This document shows positions 1-7,984 of a stretch of 44,615 nt of DNA, piece after piece (position 1 is the stretch's first letter; each line of letters opens with the position of its first letter). Source of the DNA: Acidobacteriota bacterium. GTDB taxonomy: Bacteria > Acidobacteriota > Vicinamibacteria > Vicinamibacterales > UBA2999. Location: NCBI GenBank assembly GCA_016192845.1, contig JACPTI010000058.1:1-44615 (forward strand), read 5' to 3'. The position numbers were made by a program, and so were the translations under genes. Below the pieces are notes generated by a model. The model searched no databases, was not told the origin of the DNA, and worked only from the letters and a program-made list of their open reading frames with translations.

Positions 1-369
1 GGCAGGAGCGAGGTCTACATCCAGCCTTTCCAGGGATCACGCGAGCGCGTGCAGGTATCAACTGATGGCGGTGGCGAACCGGCGTGGTCGCCAAAGGGGA
101 ACCGCATCTTTTATCGGCAGGGGAACGCCATGATGGCCGTTGACCTTGCACCAGGCGAGCGCGTAGCGGCCGGCAAACCGAAGAGGCTGTTCGATGCCGG
201 CTGGGAGCTTGGTGGCGGCTGGGATCCGGCAATAACCGCGTCGTTTGCGGTCATGCCCGACGGCGAGCGCTTCCTCATGATCCGCTACGAGCCGGCCGCC
301 ATTCCCACCCGCATCAACGTGATCCTCAACTGGTTTGTCGAGCTGAACCGCCGCGTCCCGACCCGCTGA
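1..369 (+). CDS. C-terminal end of a TolB/PD40-type beta-propeller protein (partial)
   Basis: The reading frame is open from the first base and stops with TGA at 367-369, so only about 122 C-terminal residues are present. It shows propeller-blade features: a GGEPAWSPKGNRIFYR blade motif, a 'PDGERFLMIR' blade and a final 'VILNWFVELNRRVP' segment. The same ending (QNWTEELKRLVPVN) closes the complete Ser/Thr kinase-propeller protein at 26673-29390, so this is probably a paralogue whose kinase domain lies upstream of the window. That it is a kinase is inference; only the propeller end is visible. An internal GTG at 49 is not needed as a start. Confidence 0.8.
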   Translation, partial: GRSEVYIQPFQGSRERVQVSTDGGGEPAWSPKGNRIFYRQGNAMMAVDLAPGERVAAGKPKRLFDAGWELGGGWDPAITASFAVMPDGERFLMIRYEPAAIPTRINVILNWFVELNRRVPTR

Positions 370-391
370 TCGTGCGTCGGCTGAGCCCTTC

Positions 392-811
392 TTATTCCGA
401 AGGACCGATCGGGAACACCCTCGCGCCTTCCAACCCCAGATCGGCGTCCGTGCCCCACACCTCGTTGATGCCGCGTGCCTGGAGCAGCACAAGGCTCGAC
501 GCGTCGACGTATGTAAGTTTATGACCGCGAAACTGGTCGAGCTTCCGGCAGACGGCACCATGATGGGCGGCATCCACGGCGAGGAGTCGCAGTCGCGGCA
601 AATCGGCAAGTGTCACGCGGAAGGTCCGCGCCGCCTCCTCTCCGAGACGATGCAGAAACCATCCGTACGTCTCGGAGACCACCACCATCGAGCTGTACCA
701 CCGACGCGGTGGATCGGCGAACAGCCGGACGGCTGCGAAATGGTAATGATCGGACCGATCGAGAAATGCGGTAAATATTCCGGTATCGAGAAAGACGGGC
801 CCTGCCCTCAT
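392..811 (-). CDS. PIN-domain ribonuclease, VapC-like toxin
   Basis: This 139-residue protein has the size and acidic residues of a PIN nuclease: Asp in 'VFLDTGIF' near residue 9, Glu in 'VSETYG' near 48, Asp in 'TYVDASS' near 103 and Asp in 'GTDADL' near 122. PIN toxins cleave RNA with Mg2+/Mn2+ held by these acids. The start codon overlaps the stop of the upstream ribbon-helix-helix gene by 4 bp (ATGA), the usual translational coupling of a toxin-antitoxin pair. The target RNA cannot be told from sequence. Calling it a toxin rests on family and pairing. Confidence 0.82.
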   Translation of the reverse strand: MRAGPVFLDTGIFTAFLDRSDHYHFAAVRLFADPPRRWYSSMVVVSETYGWFLHRLGEEAARTFRVTLADLPRLRLLAVDAAHHGAVCRKLDQFRGHKLTYVDASSLVLLQARGINEVWGTDADLGLEGARVFPIGPSE

Positions 812-1041
812 GGGCGGCCGCGACCGTACACGACTTCATCCACCGAGACGCTCGCCTGGGGGTCGCCGGACGCTAGGCTACCTGCATGCCGCATCCAGGG
901 CCGCCTGGACGAGCGGCGTTCGAGGAGCGCTGCGCCGACGGCGCGCCGGAGGAACTCGGCCAGCGAAATTCCCTGCCGCGCGGCTTCGGCTTTCGCGTCG
1001 CGGTACTCCCGTTCGCCAAGCGATACCTGCGTTCGAATCAT
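808..1041 (-). CDS. Ribbon-helix-helix (CopG/VapB-like) antitoxin
   Basis: This 77-residue protein starts with a short beta strand (IRTQVSL) followed by two helices including 'ISLAEFLRRAV', the plan of a ribbon-helix-helix DNA-binding domain in residues 1-45. The tail (about 50-77) would be the toxin-neutralising part. It is the first gene of the pair and overlaps the PIN gene by 4 bp. The ATG at 1041 is preceded by TATGAT and six bases, with no Shine-Dalgarno at proper distance, so a leaderless transcript is likely. The perfect inverted repeat directly upstream overlaps this -10 box, which fits autorepression. Confidence 0.8.
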   Translation of the reverse strand: MIRTQVSLGEREYRDAKAEAARQGISLAEFLRRAVGAALLERRSSRRPWMRHAGSLASGDPQASVSVDEVVYGRGRP

Positions 1042-1074
1042 AGTGTTATCATATCCTCACACAATGATAACACT
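1042..1074 (-). promoter_or_regulatory. Inverted-repeat operator overlapping the -10 box of the toxin-antitoxin pair
   Basis: AGTGTTATCAT (1042-1052) and ATGATAACACT (1064-1074) form a perfect 11-bp inverted repeat with an 11-bp spacer, directly against the antitoxin start codon. On the minus strand TATGAT (1053-1048) sits six bases before the ATG, so the proximal arm covers the -10 element and start point. Ribbon-helix-helix antitoxins usually bind such repeats as dimers of dimers. Binding itself is inferred. Confidence 0.7.
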
Positions 1075-1110
1075 TAGCGGTCCCCGCTCCCATGACGTCA
1101 CCCGAAACCG

Positions 1111-1161
1111 GAACGATCCAGACGGCCCGAACGGCCCGAACCTTCCGAACGATCCGAACGA
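1111..1161. repeat. Degenerate 9-bp tandem repeat (GAACGNTCC type), copy 1
   Basis: Six imperfect 9-bp units, such as GAACGATCC, GAACGGCCC and GAACCTTCC, run head to tail just beyond the stop codon of the DUF6351 gene. A second array of the same unit lies at 13330-13375. The rest of the 1075-1167 spacer holds nothing else I recognise. Confidence 0.75.
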
Positions 1162-1167
1162 GTTGTT

Positions 1168-3324
1168 CTACTGGGTGTGCGTCGTGTTGCTTCCGCCCCG
1201 GAACACGAGCCACGTCCCCGCGAGCCCCTGCTGCTCGACGCCCGGCTTGGACCAGTCGCAGACGCCCTCAGGGAAGATCCGGCGCAGCCGCGCCAGCTCG
1301 TCCGCCGTGAACGTCACCGCGTAGTCGGCGGCGCCGATCGGTTTCAGCTGACACTTCACGACATCGTTCGAGATCGGCGCGCCGGCCACGCCGCGAGGGT
1401 ACGAGTACGCGGGATAGAGCTCGTGGCAGCGTCCCGCGCGGTACTGCAGCGGCTCGACGATCTTCTGCGGCGCTTCGTCCTTGGTCCAGCAGGCATCGAC
1501 GAGATCCGCCGGCTTCGCCCGGCGCAGCTTGGCAATCGGCGCGTCCGCCGAGCCGTCGCGCGCCAGGTTCGTCAGCCACTGATCCATCTGCGCCAGTGCC
1601 TCCACCAGCACGGGACTCGTCGTGTCGAAGTCGCCGTGCCGCCGGTCCTCGAGCAGCATGATCATGTTGTCCGAGTAGCCGTTCGCCTTCTCGAGCCGCC
1701 CCCGCGTGGAGAACGAGTGGAAGCGCAGGTGGACGTCGCCCCCGGGCAGGTCGTCGTAGTACGTGCGGTAGTCGATGACGGGCGTTGCCTTCAGGCCGCC
1801 GCCGCCGTTGGCCATCCGGCCGGTCCGGTACGCGGCGCGCGTGGCCTCGAGATCCGCGACCATCCGTTCCCGGACGAGGTTGCCGTCGATGTCGAAGCCG
1901 CCGATCTTCTCGTTGAGATCCAGGAACTGCTCTTTCGTGATGACGCCGGCGTTGAGCGCCTCGAGGCCGTACTCGATGCCGACGTTGTCGAGCGGCCGCC
2001 GAGTGAAGCCGGTTTTCGGGTCGCGGCCGTAGACGGACGCGCCGTGGTCCCAGATGCTGCAGCGCGCGCCCTTCGGGTTCTTCGCCGGATGATAGCGCAG
2101 CTCGGGCGCGAGCCCCTCCGGGCACCGCTCGGTGGCGCTGAAGCGGCCGGCGCGCACGCGCGACAGGTTCTCAATCGTGTCCACCGTGCCAAAGCCCGCC
2201 ACCGCGCGCTTCTGCTCGTCCGTGAACGGGACCCCTGCGTTCGTCGCGAAATACGTGAACAGCAGCCGGCTGTCGCCGCTGCTCGTCGCGCTCGCAAACG
2301 GCGTGTCCATGAAGCTGCGGCCGGTGATGAGGCCGTCGAGCAGCCCGGGATAGTTGTCCGCGATCTGGTACTGCTGGATCGCGCCGCCGGAGGAGCCCCA
2401 CCCGATCGTGAAGAGCGGCACGCCGTAGGCCTCGACGAACCGCTCCTTCACCATCATCATCGTCTCGGCGGAGACCAGATCGTTGCAGTTGTTCCCCGCG
2501 ACGGTGAGCGAGGCGGACGCCACTGCGTACCCCTGCCGCAGGTGATGGTCGTCCGTGACGCCCCCCGTGGAGGCGCCCTGCTGGTACCAACCGGGCTCGC
2601 AGCCGCCGCCGAACGTGTAGATCAGTTTCCCGTTCCATCCGGGCGACCGCATGGCAAAATCCGGCGCCGGATCGGCCGCAGGGTTGTGCAGCATCGCAAT
2701 CTGATAGATCGCGCGGTTGATCGTGCCGGTCTCGATCCGGACGATGTACGGGACCTGCCGGCCGTTGACGGTAACCATCGCGGCGTCGGCGGGGACAGTC
2801 TTCAAGTCGGGCAGCGACTTCAGATCCAGACCGGCGGCGGTGCGGTAGACGTAATCGACGCGCGTCGCAACCGAGCAGTTCGCGTCGAGCGGCCGGCCGA
2901 ACGTCCCGCCGGACTGCAGCTTGAACCGCTCCGTCATGCAGACGAACGGCTGCTCCTGCGGCGAGGAGAGCACGGGACCGGTGATCGGGTGATTGACGAG
3001 GGTCAGTCGCGCCGAGGCGCTGCCGCTCGTCGCGACGAGCTGACTGGCGCCGGTCGGCAGGCCGCCGATCACACCTGTCAGCGATCGCCCGCCCTCGTCG
3101 GCGCGCAGCACCGACGTCACGTCGACGCCGTTGAGCGTCAAGCGCACAATGGCCGTGGTCGTCCCCGCCGGCACCTCGACGCGCACGAGCACGTCACCGC
3201 CCGTGACGAGCTCCGGGCGCGCCGAGGGCGCCCGCAGCTGGAGCCCCCGATCCTGCGCCTGGACGGCGGCAGCCGGGGCAAGAACGACAACCGCCCAGAT
3301 GACGACGCACGAAAGCCGGGACAT
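1168..3324 (-). CDS. Secreted DUF6351-family protein, putative alpha/beta-hydrolase-like enzyme
   Basis: This is a protein of about 718 residues with a Sec signal peptide (hydrophobic 'VVIWAVVVLAPAAAVQAQ'), so it acts outside the cytoplasm. The length and overall pattern match DUF6351 proteins. A nucleophile-elbow motif GWGSSGG near residue 310 (second Ser in G-x-S-x-G) precedes 'AIQQYQIADNYPG', as in tannase/feruloyl-esterase-like hydrolases. An N-terminal strand-rich part (about 25-115) may be an immunoglobulin-like domain. I chose the ATG at 3324 because AGGAGG lies just before it; an in-frame ATG 18 bases upstream has no such site. The substrate is unknown. Confidence 0.75.
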   Translation of the reverse strand: MSRLSCVVIWAVVVLAPAAAVQAQDRGLQLRAPSARPELVTGGDVLVRVEVPAGTTTAIVRLTLNGVDVTSVLRADEGGRSLTGVIGGLPTGASQLVATSGSASARLTLVNHPITGPVLSSPQEQPFVCMTERFKLQSGGTFGRPLDANCSVATRVDYVYRTAAGLDLKSLPDLKTVPADAAMVTVNGRQVPYIVRIETGTINRAIYQIAMLHNPAADPAPDFAMRSPGWNGKLIYTFGGGCEPGWYQQGASTGGVTDDHHLRQGYAVASASLTVAGNNCNDLVSAETMMMVKERFVEAYGVPLFTIGWGSSGGAIQQYQIADNYPGLLDGLITGRSFMDTPFASATSSGDSRLLFTYFATNAGVPFTDEQKRAVAGFGTVDTIENLSRVRAGRFSATERCPEGLAPELRYHPAKNPKGARCSIWDHGASVYGRDPKTGFTRRPLDNVGIEYGLEALNAGVITKEQFLDLNEKIGGFDIDGNLVRERMVADLEATRAAYRTGRMANGGGGLKATPVIDYRTYYDDLPGGDVHLRFHSFSTRGRLEKANGYSDNMIMLLEDRRHGDFDTTSPVLVEALAQMDQWLTNLARDGSADAPIAKLRRAKPADLVDACWTKDEAPQKIVEPLQYRAGRCHELYPAYSYPRGVAGAPISNDVVKCQLKPIGAADYAVTFTADELARLRRIFPEGVCDWSKPGVEQQGLAGTWLVFRGGSNTTHTQ

Positions 3325-3346
3325 CGGACCTCCTCTCGGCATTTAC

Positions 3347-3414
3347 GATTTCTGATTTGTGATTTGTGTTTGCTGCGTTCAAATCACGAATCGCCAATCG
3401 CCAATCATGAATGG
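3347..3414. repeat. Intergenic hairpin made of short tandem repeats (GATTTGT/AATCGCC)
   Basis: A run of GATTTGT-like heptamers (3347-3373) is followed by an inverted array of AATCGCC/AATCACG units (3380-3414). GATTTGTGATTTG pairs with CAAATCACGAATC except for one base. It fills the spacer between nagA and the DUF6351 gene and has no coding potential I can support. Confidence 0.65.
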
Positions 3415-3447
3415 CCGATTATAGTCCCCGGCCCGGCGCCGTGCGTC

Positions 3448-4677
3448 TCAGCCGCGGCCGCGGCTGAAGACCTCGCGGCCGTCGATGAACGTGCGGCCGA
3501 CGCGAAAGCCGCGATCGAGGACGACGACGTCCGCCACGGCGCCTTCGGCGAGCAGACCGAATCCCGTCAGCCCCAGCTCGCGCGCGGGGGTGGTCGAGCA
3601 CATGATCGCCGCGTCGACGACGGACAGGCCGAACACCGACACGATGGTCCTGAACGCGCGATCCATCGTCAGCGTGCTGCCCGCCAGGGTGCCCTCGTCC
3701 AGCACCGCCGCCGTGTCGGTCACGCGGATGCGGCGCCCGCCGAGGCGGGCCTCTGACCCGACCGGCAGACCGGCTCCTGCGGTGCCGTCGGTAATGGCCA
3801 TGATGCGGTCGGTGCCCTTGGACGCAATCGCCACGCGGCTCATCGCCGGATGCACGTGGTAGCCGTCGCTGATGAGCTCGGCCGCCACCTCGTCGCGGGC
3901 GAGGACGGCGCCGGCGATGCCGGGCGCGCGGTGCGTCATCGGCGTCATCCGGTTGAAGAGATGCGTGGCGTGCCGCGCACCGGCGTCGATGGCCGCCATC
4001 GCCTCGTCTATGTTCGCGCCGGAATGGCCGAGCGAGACGCGGTGCCCCGATGCCACGAGCGTACGCACCAGCTCGACGCCCCCGGGCAGCTCCGGCGCGA
4101 GTGTGACAATGCCGACATCTGGGCGTGCCGAAGCGATGACGTCGAGGATGTCGCGCGCGGAGAACTCGCCGTCGCGTTCGCGGTGTCCAGGTCGTACGTG
4201 GCGTCCGGCTTCAGCCGGACCAACATCAGGCAGCCGCAGGCACTCGGCCGGCTGCGCGCCGCGGTACTCTGGGTTGAGGAAATTGCTCTCGAGGTGCGCC
4301 GGCAGCACGCGCGCGCTGGCCCGCGGGCGCGCCGCGCGCGACTGCGCGACTGCCCCGAGCACCGCCCGGAGTGCGGCGGGCGGGCACGCGACCGTCGTCG
4401 GGCAAAAAGCGGTCACGCCGTACCGCGGCAGCCGCGCGGCCATGTCCGCGACAGGGTTGCCGGCATCGAGCGTGTCGACCCCGTCGACACCGTGCACGTG
4501 CACGTCGATCAACCCGGGCACGACCCAGGCGTCGTGCACGTCGACAATCGTCGCGCCCCCTGCGTCGATGCGGTCCCGCGGCTCGATGGCGGCAATGCGC
4601 GTCCCGTCGATGAGGAGCGACGCGCTGGACAGGATCCGATCCGGCAGGACCAGGTCGCCGCCGACGAGGACGATCAT
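3448..4677 (-). CDS. nagA: N-acetylglucosamine-6-phosphate deacetylase, with a repeat-encoded insertion
   Basis: NagA removes acetate from GlcNAc-6-phosphate to give glucosamine-6-phosphate in cytoplasmic amino-sugar use. The 409 residues show the amidohydrolase TIM-barrel metal site: HVH at 60-62, HLE with Glu130, His218 in 'SLGHSG', His239 in 'HATHLFNRM' and Asp297 in 'AITDGTAGAG'. Residues of about 152-169 (beginning VGPAEAGRHVR) are an extra segment encoded by a dispersed palindromic repeat, between 'ECLRLP' and 'GEFSARDILD'; the frame is kept. The ATG follows TACAAT by six bases and lacks a Shine-Dalgarno, so it is probably leaderless. The 17-copy heptamer array begins at the -10 box. 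Confidence 0.9.
   Translation of the reverse strand: MIVLVGGDLVLPDRILSSASLLIDGTRIAAIEPRDRIDAGGATIVDVHDAWVVPGLIDVHVHGVDGVDTLDAGNPVADMAARLPRYGVTAFCPTTVACPPAALRAVLGAVAQSRAARPRASARVLPAHLESNFLNPEYRGAQPAECLRLPDVGPAEAGRHVRPGHRERDGEFSARDILDVIASARPDVGIVTLAPELPGGVELVRTLVASGHRVSLGHSGANIDEAMAAIDAGARHATHLFNRMTPMTHRAPGIAGAVLARDEVAAELISDGYHVHPAMSRVAIASKGTDRIMAITDGTAGAGLPVGSEARLGGRRIRVTDTAAVLDEGTLAGSTLTMDRAFRTIVSVFGLSVVDAAIMCSTTPARELGLTGFGLLAEGAVADVVVLDRGFRVGRTFIDGREVFSRGRG
4191..4222. repeat. Dispersed palindromic repeat (GTCCGGCTTCAGCCGGAC core) inside nagA
   Basis: The core at 4203-4220 is an 8-bp palindrome with a 2-base loop, preceded by CGTACGTGGC. The same flank and core recur at 11801-11830 and in a double copy at 26605-26668, and degenerately near 40387-40410. 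This copy is in frame within nagA. Confidence 0.85.
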
Positions 4678-5228
<551 letters not shown>

Positions 5229-5229
<1 letters not shown>

Positions 5230-6398
5230 TACCGGTGTCGCTCGAGGTCCGGCATCGTCTCCACCGGATCCGCCGGCGCCGGGTGCTTGCGGCGCGCGAC
5301 GCGGGCTTCGCGCTTGAGCGTGGCTACCAGCTCGTCGCGCCGGTGCACCAGCTCTTTTCGCGTCCGTCGTCCGTGCGCGGAGCCGACGGCGTACTCGCAG
5401 AAGAGCGGAAACGCGATTGTCGAGTCGCAGTAGGCGACCACCGTATCGGGCAGAACGCCCGGATTCACCTTGCCCCAGCTCACGGCCTCGGCCGGCGTCG
5501 CCCCCGACAGCCCGCCCCACACCACCTGGTCGGTCGTGATCTGGATGAAATAATCGTTGCCGCCCTTGGGAATGCCGTACACCTCCCAGAGCGTCGGCTG
5601 CCCCTGCAGGTAGAAGTTCTTCGGCGACCCGCCGCCGAGGATCACGCAGCCGTTCTTCCGGCCCGCGAGGATGAGCGCGCAGACCTCGTTGACGTCCTTG
5701 TTCGGGTCGATCATCAGCCGGCCGTCGTTCATCAGCTCGTGAAAGGCGAGATTCATCCCGATCGAGCTGTCCCCGGGCGACGAGGTGTAGATCGGGACGC
5801 CGCAGGCGGCGGCCGCCGCCGTCATCGAGAACTCCTGGCATCCAGGCTGCCGTTTCAGCAGATCGCAGCCGAGCGCGTAGTGCAGCTCCGCCGTCGACAC
5901 CGGGGCGTTCACGCCCCACCGCGCCAGGAACTCACGGATGTAGGCGTCGGTCTCGAGCAGCACCGAGGCCGGAAACAGGATGTCGTAGATGCGGATGACA
6001 CCCTCCTCGTACAGCTCCACGTCGTCGACGAAGGGCGAGCCGCGGTGCAGCGTGAAGTTCAGCGCGTAGTGGAGATCGTGGTACAGGTTCGCGCCCGTGC
6101 TGATGACGAAGTCGACCAGCCCGCGCTCCATCAGCTCGACGACGCACCCCCCGAGGCCCGCGGGGGTCATCGCGCCCGCCATCGTGAGGCCGATCATCGT
6201 GTCGTGCTCCGGCAGCAACATCTTCTCCGTGAAGATCCGGCACGCCTCGCCGAGGCGGGCGGCGTTGAACGCCTGAAATCCCTCCTCGATCAGGTGCCGG
6301 ATATCCGCGCTGCCGCGCGGCCGATAGTAGCGGATTGGCTTGCCGGACAGGTAGTCGCCGCGTCGCTGGCGGGGCGCACCCGGAGATCGGTGGGGCAC
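5229..6398 (-). CDS. Deoxyhypusine synthase-family protein (bacterial DHS-like; possible homospermidine synthase)
   Basis: This 389-residue protein matches the NAD-dependent deoxyhypusine synthase fold: a 'TGANLYHDLHYAL' region, 'CVILGGGSPKNF' and the catalytic-lysine motif EAVSWGK with Lys310. Eukaryotic DHS moves an aminobutyl group from spermidine to eIF5A; bacteria lack eIF5A, and bacterial relatives are reported to make homospermidine or are uncharacterised. Here the human His288 position appears to be Asn261 and Asp316 to be Leu297, so substrate handling must differ. The GTG start follows TAAGCT by seven bases without a Shine-Dalgarno. It is coupled to the DUF5615 gene and divergent from the sigma-54 activator, 36 bp away. 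Confidence 0.85.
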
Positions 6399-6434
6399 GA
6401 GGTCTAGCTTACCCCGACTGTCGCAGCAGAGTTC
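6399..6434. promoter_or_regulatory. Short divergent promoter region between the DHS-like gene and the sigma-54 activator
   Basis: Only 36 bp separate the two starts. On the minus strand TAAGCT (6411-6406) is placed for a leaderless DHS-like transcript. On the plus strand TAGCTT (6405-6410) overlaps it. The two promoters therefore probably compete or are co-regulated. Confidence 0.4.
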
Positions 6435-7769
6435 GTGGACGATACCACCCTGTCTTCCCGTCGTGCGGCCGTAATGGCGTTCCGGTCCGACCCGCCTGCC
6501 GACGAGGTGCTGCGCTTCCGTACGCTCGTTCAGTCGCCGCTCCGTGCGGGGCTGCTGCGGTTCCTGAACGCGAGCCCGGAGGAGGCCTTCGACGTCGATT
6601 CGCTGATGGCAGTCTTCGGCCGGATGCGGGGCGACGTTGACAACTGTCTCGCCGAGTTGGTCGACTTCGGCGTGGTCCGGCGGCTGCCGGGCCCCCCGCC
6701 CCGGTATGTCGCGCAGCGCCCCGAACAGCCCGACCAGGTGGTGCTGCTCGACCAGTTCCTGGAGCGGCGCGCCACGATCAGCGCCGAGGATCAGGCCCCG
6801 TCGGTGCAACGCTTCCGCGAGATGATCGGCCGTGACGAGAAGATGCTGATCGTCTTCGAGTGGATCCGGACGGCGGCCAAGTCCGACATCGCGGTGCTCA
6901 TCCTCGGGCCGACCGGGTCGGGCAAGGAGGTCGTCGCACGGATGATTCACGAGCTGAGCCGCCGGGGCAAGGAGCGGTTCCAGGCGGTGAACTGCGCCGC
7001 GCTGCCCGACACGCTGTTCGAATCGGAGCTCTTCGGCTACGAGAAAGGGGCGTTTACGGGCGCACACGACCGCAAGCCCGGCCGCCTCGAGCTGGCCGAC
7101 CGCGGCACGCTGTTCCTCGACGAGATTGCCGATCTGTCGCTGATGGCGCAGGCCAAGCTGCTGCGCGCGCTGGAGGACCGGCGGTTCGAGCGCCTCGGCG
7201 GCCAGAGGTCGGTGCACGTGGACTTCCGCCTCATCTCCGCCACCAACCGCGCGCTCGATCTGTTCGTCCGCGATGGCCGCTTCCGGGAGGATCTCTACTA
7301 CCGGATCAACGCGTTCGCGATCCGCCTGCCGTTGCTCCGGGAACGCCCGATCGACATTCCGGTGCTCGCCGCGCGGTTCCTGGCGCGCTACTGCGCCGCC
7401 AACGGGCTGCCGCTCGACGCGAAGACGTTCTCAGCGGAAGCGATCGCGATCCTCCAGGCGTACCCGTGGCCGGGCAATATCCGTGAGCTCGAAAGCACCG
7501 TGTCGCGGGCGGCGCTCTCGGCGCCCGGGCGCATCATCCGGGACACCGATATCGAGTTCCTGCACGGACACGCCGCCTCGGAGGCGCTGGCGCCGCCGCG
7601 GCTACCCACGCTGCGCGAGGCGGAGCGTGCGCACATCCTCCGCGCGCTCGAGGCCACCGCGTGGAACAAGAAGGAAGCGGCGCGCATCCTCGAAATCAGT
7701 CGGGGAACGCTCTACCGCAAGATCGTCGAATACGGCCTCGACCACCCGAAACGTACTGCGGCGTCCTAG
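6435..7769 (+). CDS. Sigma-54-dependent transcriptional activator (wHTH-AAA+-Fis)
   Basis: This is a bacterial enhancer-binding protein of 444 residues that uses ATP to open sigma-54 promoters. It has Walker A GPTGSGKE (158-165), the sigma-54-contacting loop GAFTGA (205-210), Walker B TLFLDE (225-230), arginine fingers in '[10 protein letters not shown]' (281-290) and a C-terminal Fis helix-turn-helix (about 393-434). Instead of a receiver, the N-terminus (about 22-90) looks like a winged helix of ArsR type, so its signal is unclear. The GTG at 6435 gives the full N-terminal domain; ATG at codon 14 is an alternative. The subtilase downstream has a candidate sigma-54 promoter and is its nearest possible target. 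Confidence 0.92.
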   Translation: MDDTTLSSRRAAVMAFRSDPPADEVLRFRTLVQSPLRAGLLRFLNASPEEAFDVDSLMAVFGRMRGDVDNCLAELVDFGVVRRLPGPPPRYVAQRPEQPDQVVLLDQFLERRATISAEDQAPSVQRFREMIGRDEKMLIVFEWIRTAAKSDIAVLILGPTGSGKEVVARMIHELSRRGKERFQAVNCAALPDTLFESELFGYEKGAFTGAHDRKPGRLELADRGTLFLDEIADLSLMAQAKLLRALEDRRFERLGGQRSVHVDFRLISATNRALDLFVRDGRFREDLYYRINAFAIRLPLLRERPIDIPVLAARFLARYCAANGLPLDAKTFSAEAIAILQAYPWPGNIRELESTVSRAALSAPGRIIRDTDIEFLHGHAASEALAPPRLPTLREAERAHILRALEATAWNKKEAARILEISRGTLYRKIVEYGLDHPKRTAAS

Positions 7770-7984
7770 CCGCACCCCCCGCGGGGCGAAGCGCCGGAGT
7801 TACGTTTTTGCCTTCCGATCCCTGACGGAGCAGTGCAGTTTCTGCACATCCGATCCGCGACCGGCGGCCAAACCTTGAGACGATCTTCGGCAGTAACCCA
7901 CTGAGACACCGGTAGTTAATCAACTGCTTCTGCCCGAGGCGCGACCTCGGCAGTATTTTTGCCCCACCGCGGTCACTTCTCCCT
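7770..7984 (+). promoter_or_regulatory. Intergenic region with a candidate sigma-54 promoter for the subtilase
   Basis: CGGCAGTATTTTTGCC at 7948-7963 has GG and GC exactly ten bases apart and matches GGCA and TTGC of the -24/-12 consensus. Transcription would start near 7974, eleven bases before the subtilase ATG. The rest of the spacer contains no gene I can support; upstream activator sites were not identified. Confidence 0.5.

Noticed and set aside
1177..3756. Very long plus-strand open frame opposite the DUF6351 gene
   Set aside because: It is an antisense frame kept open by high GC; its translation is Arg/Val/His-rich without any domain. The same applies to 36772-39624 minus and 41532-44501 plus.
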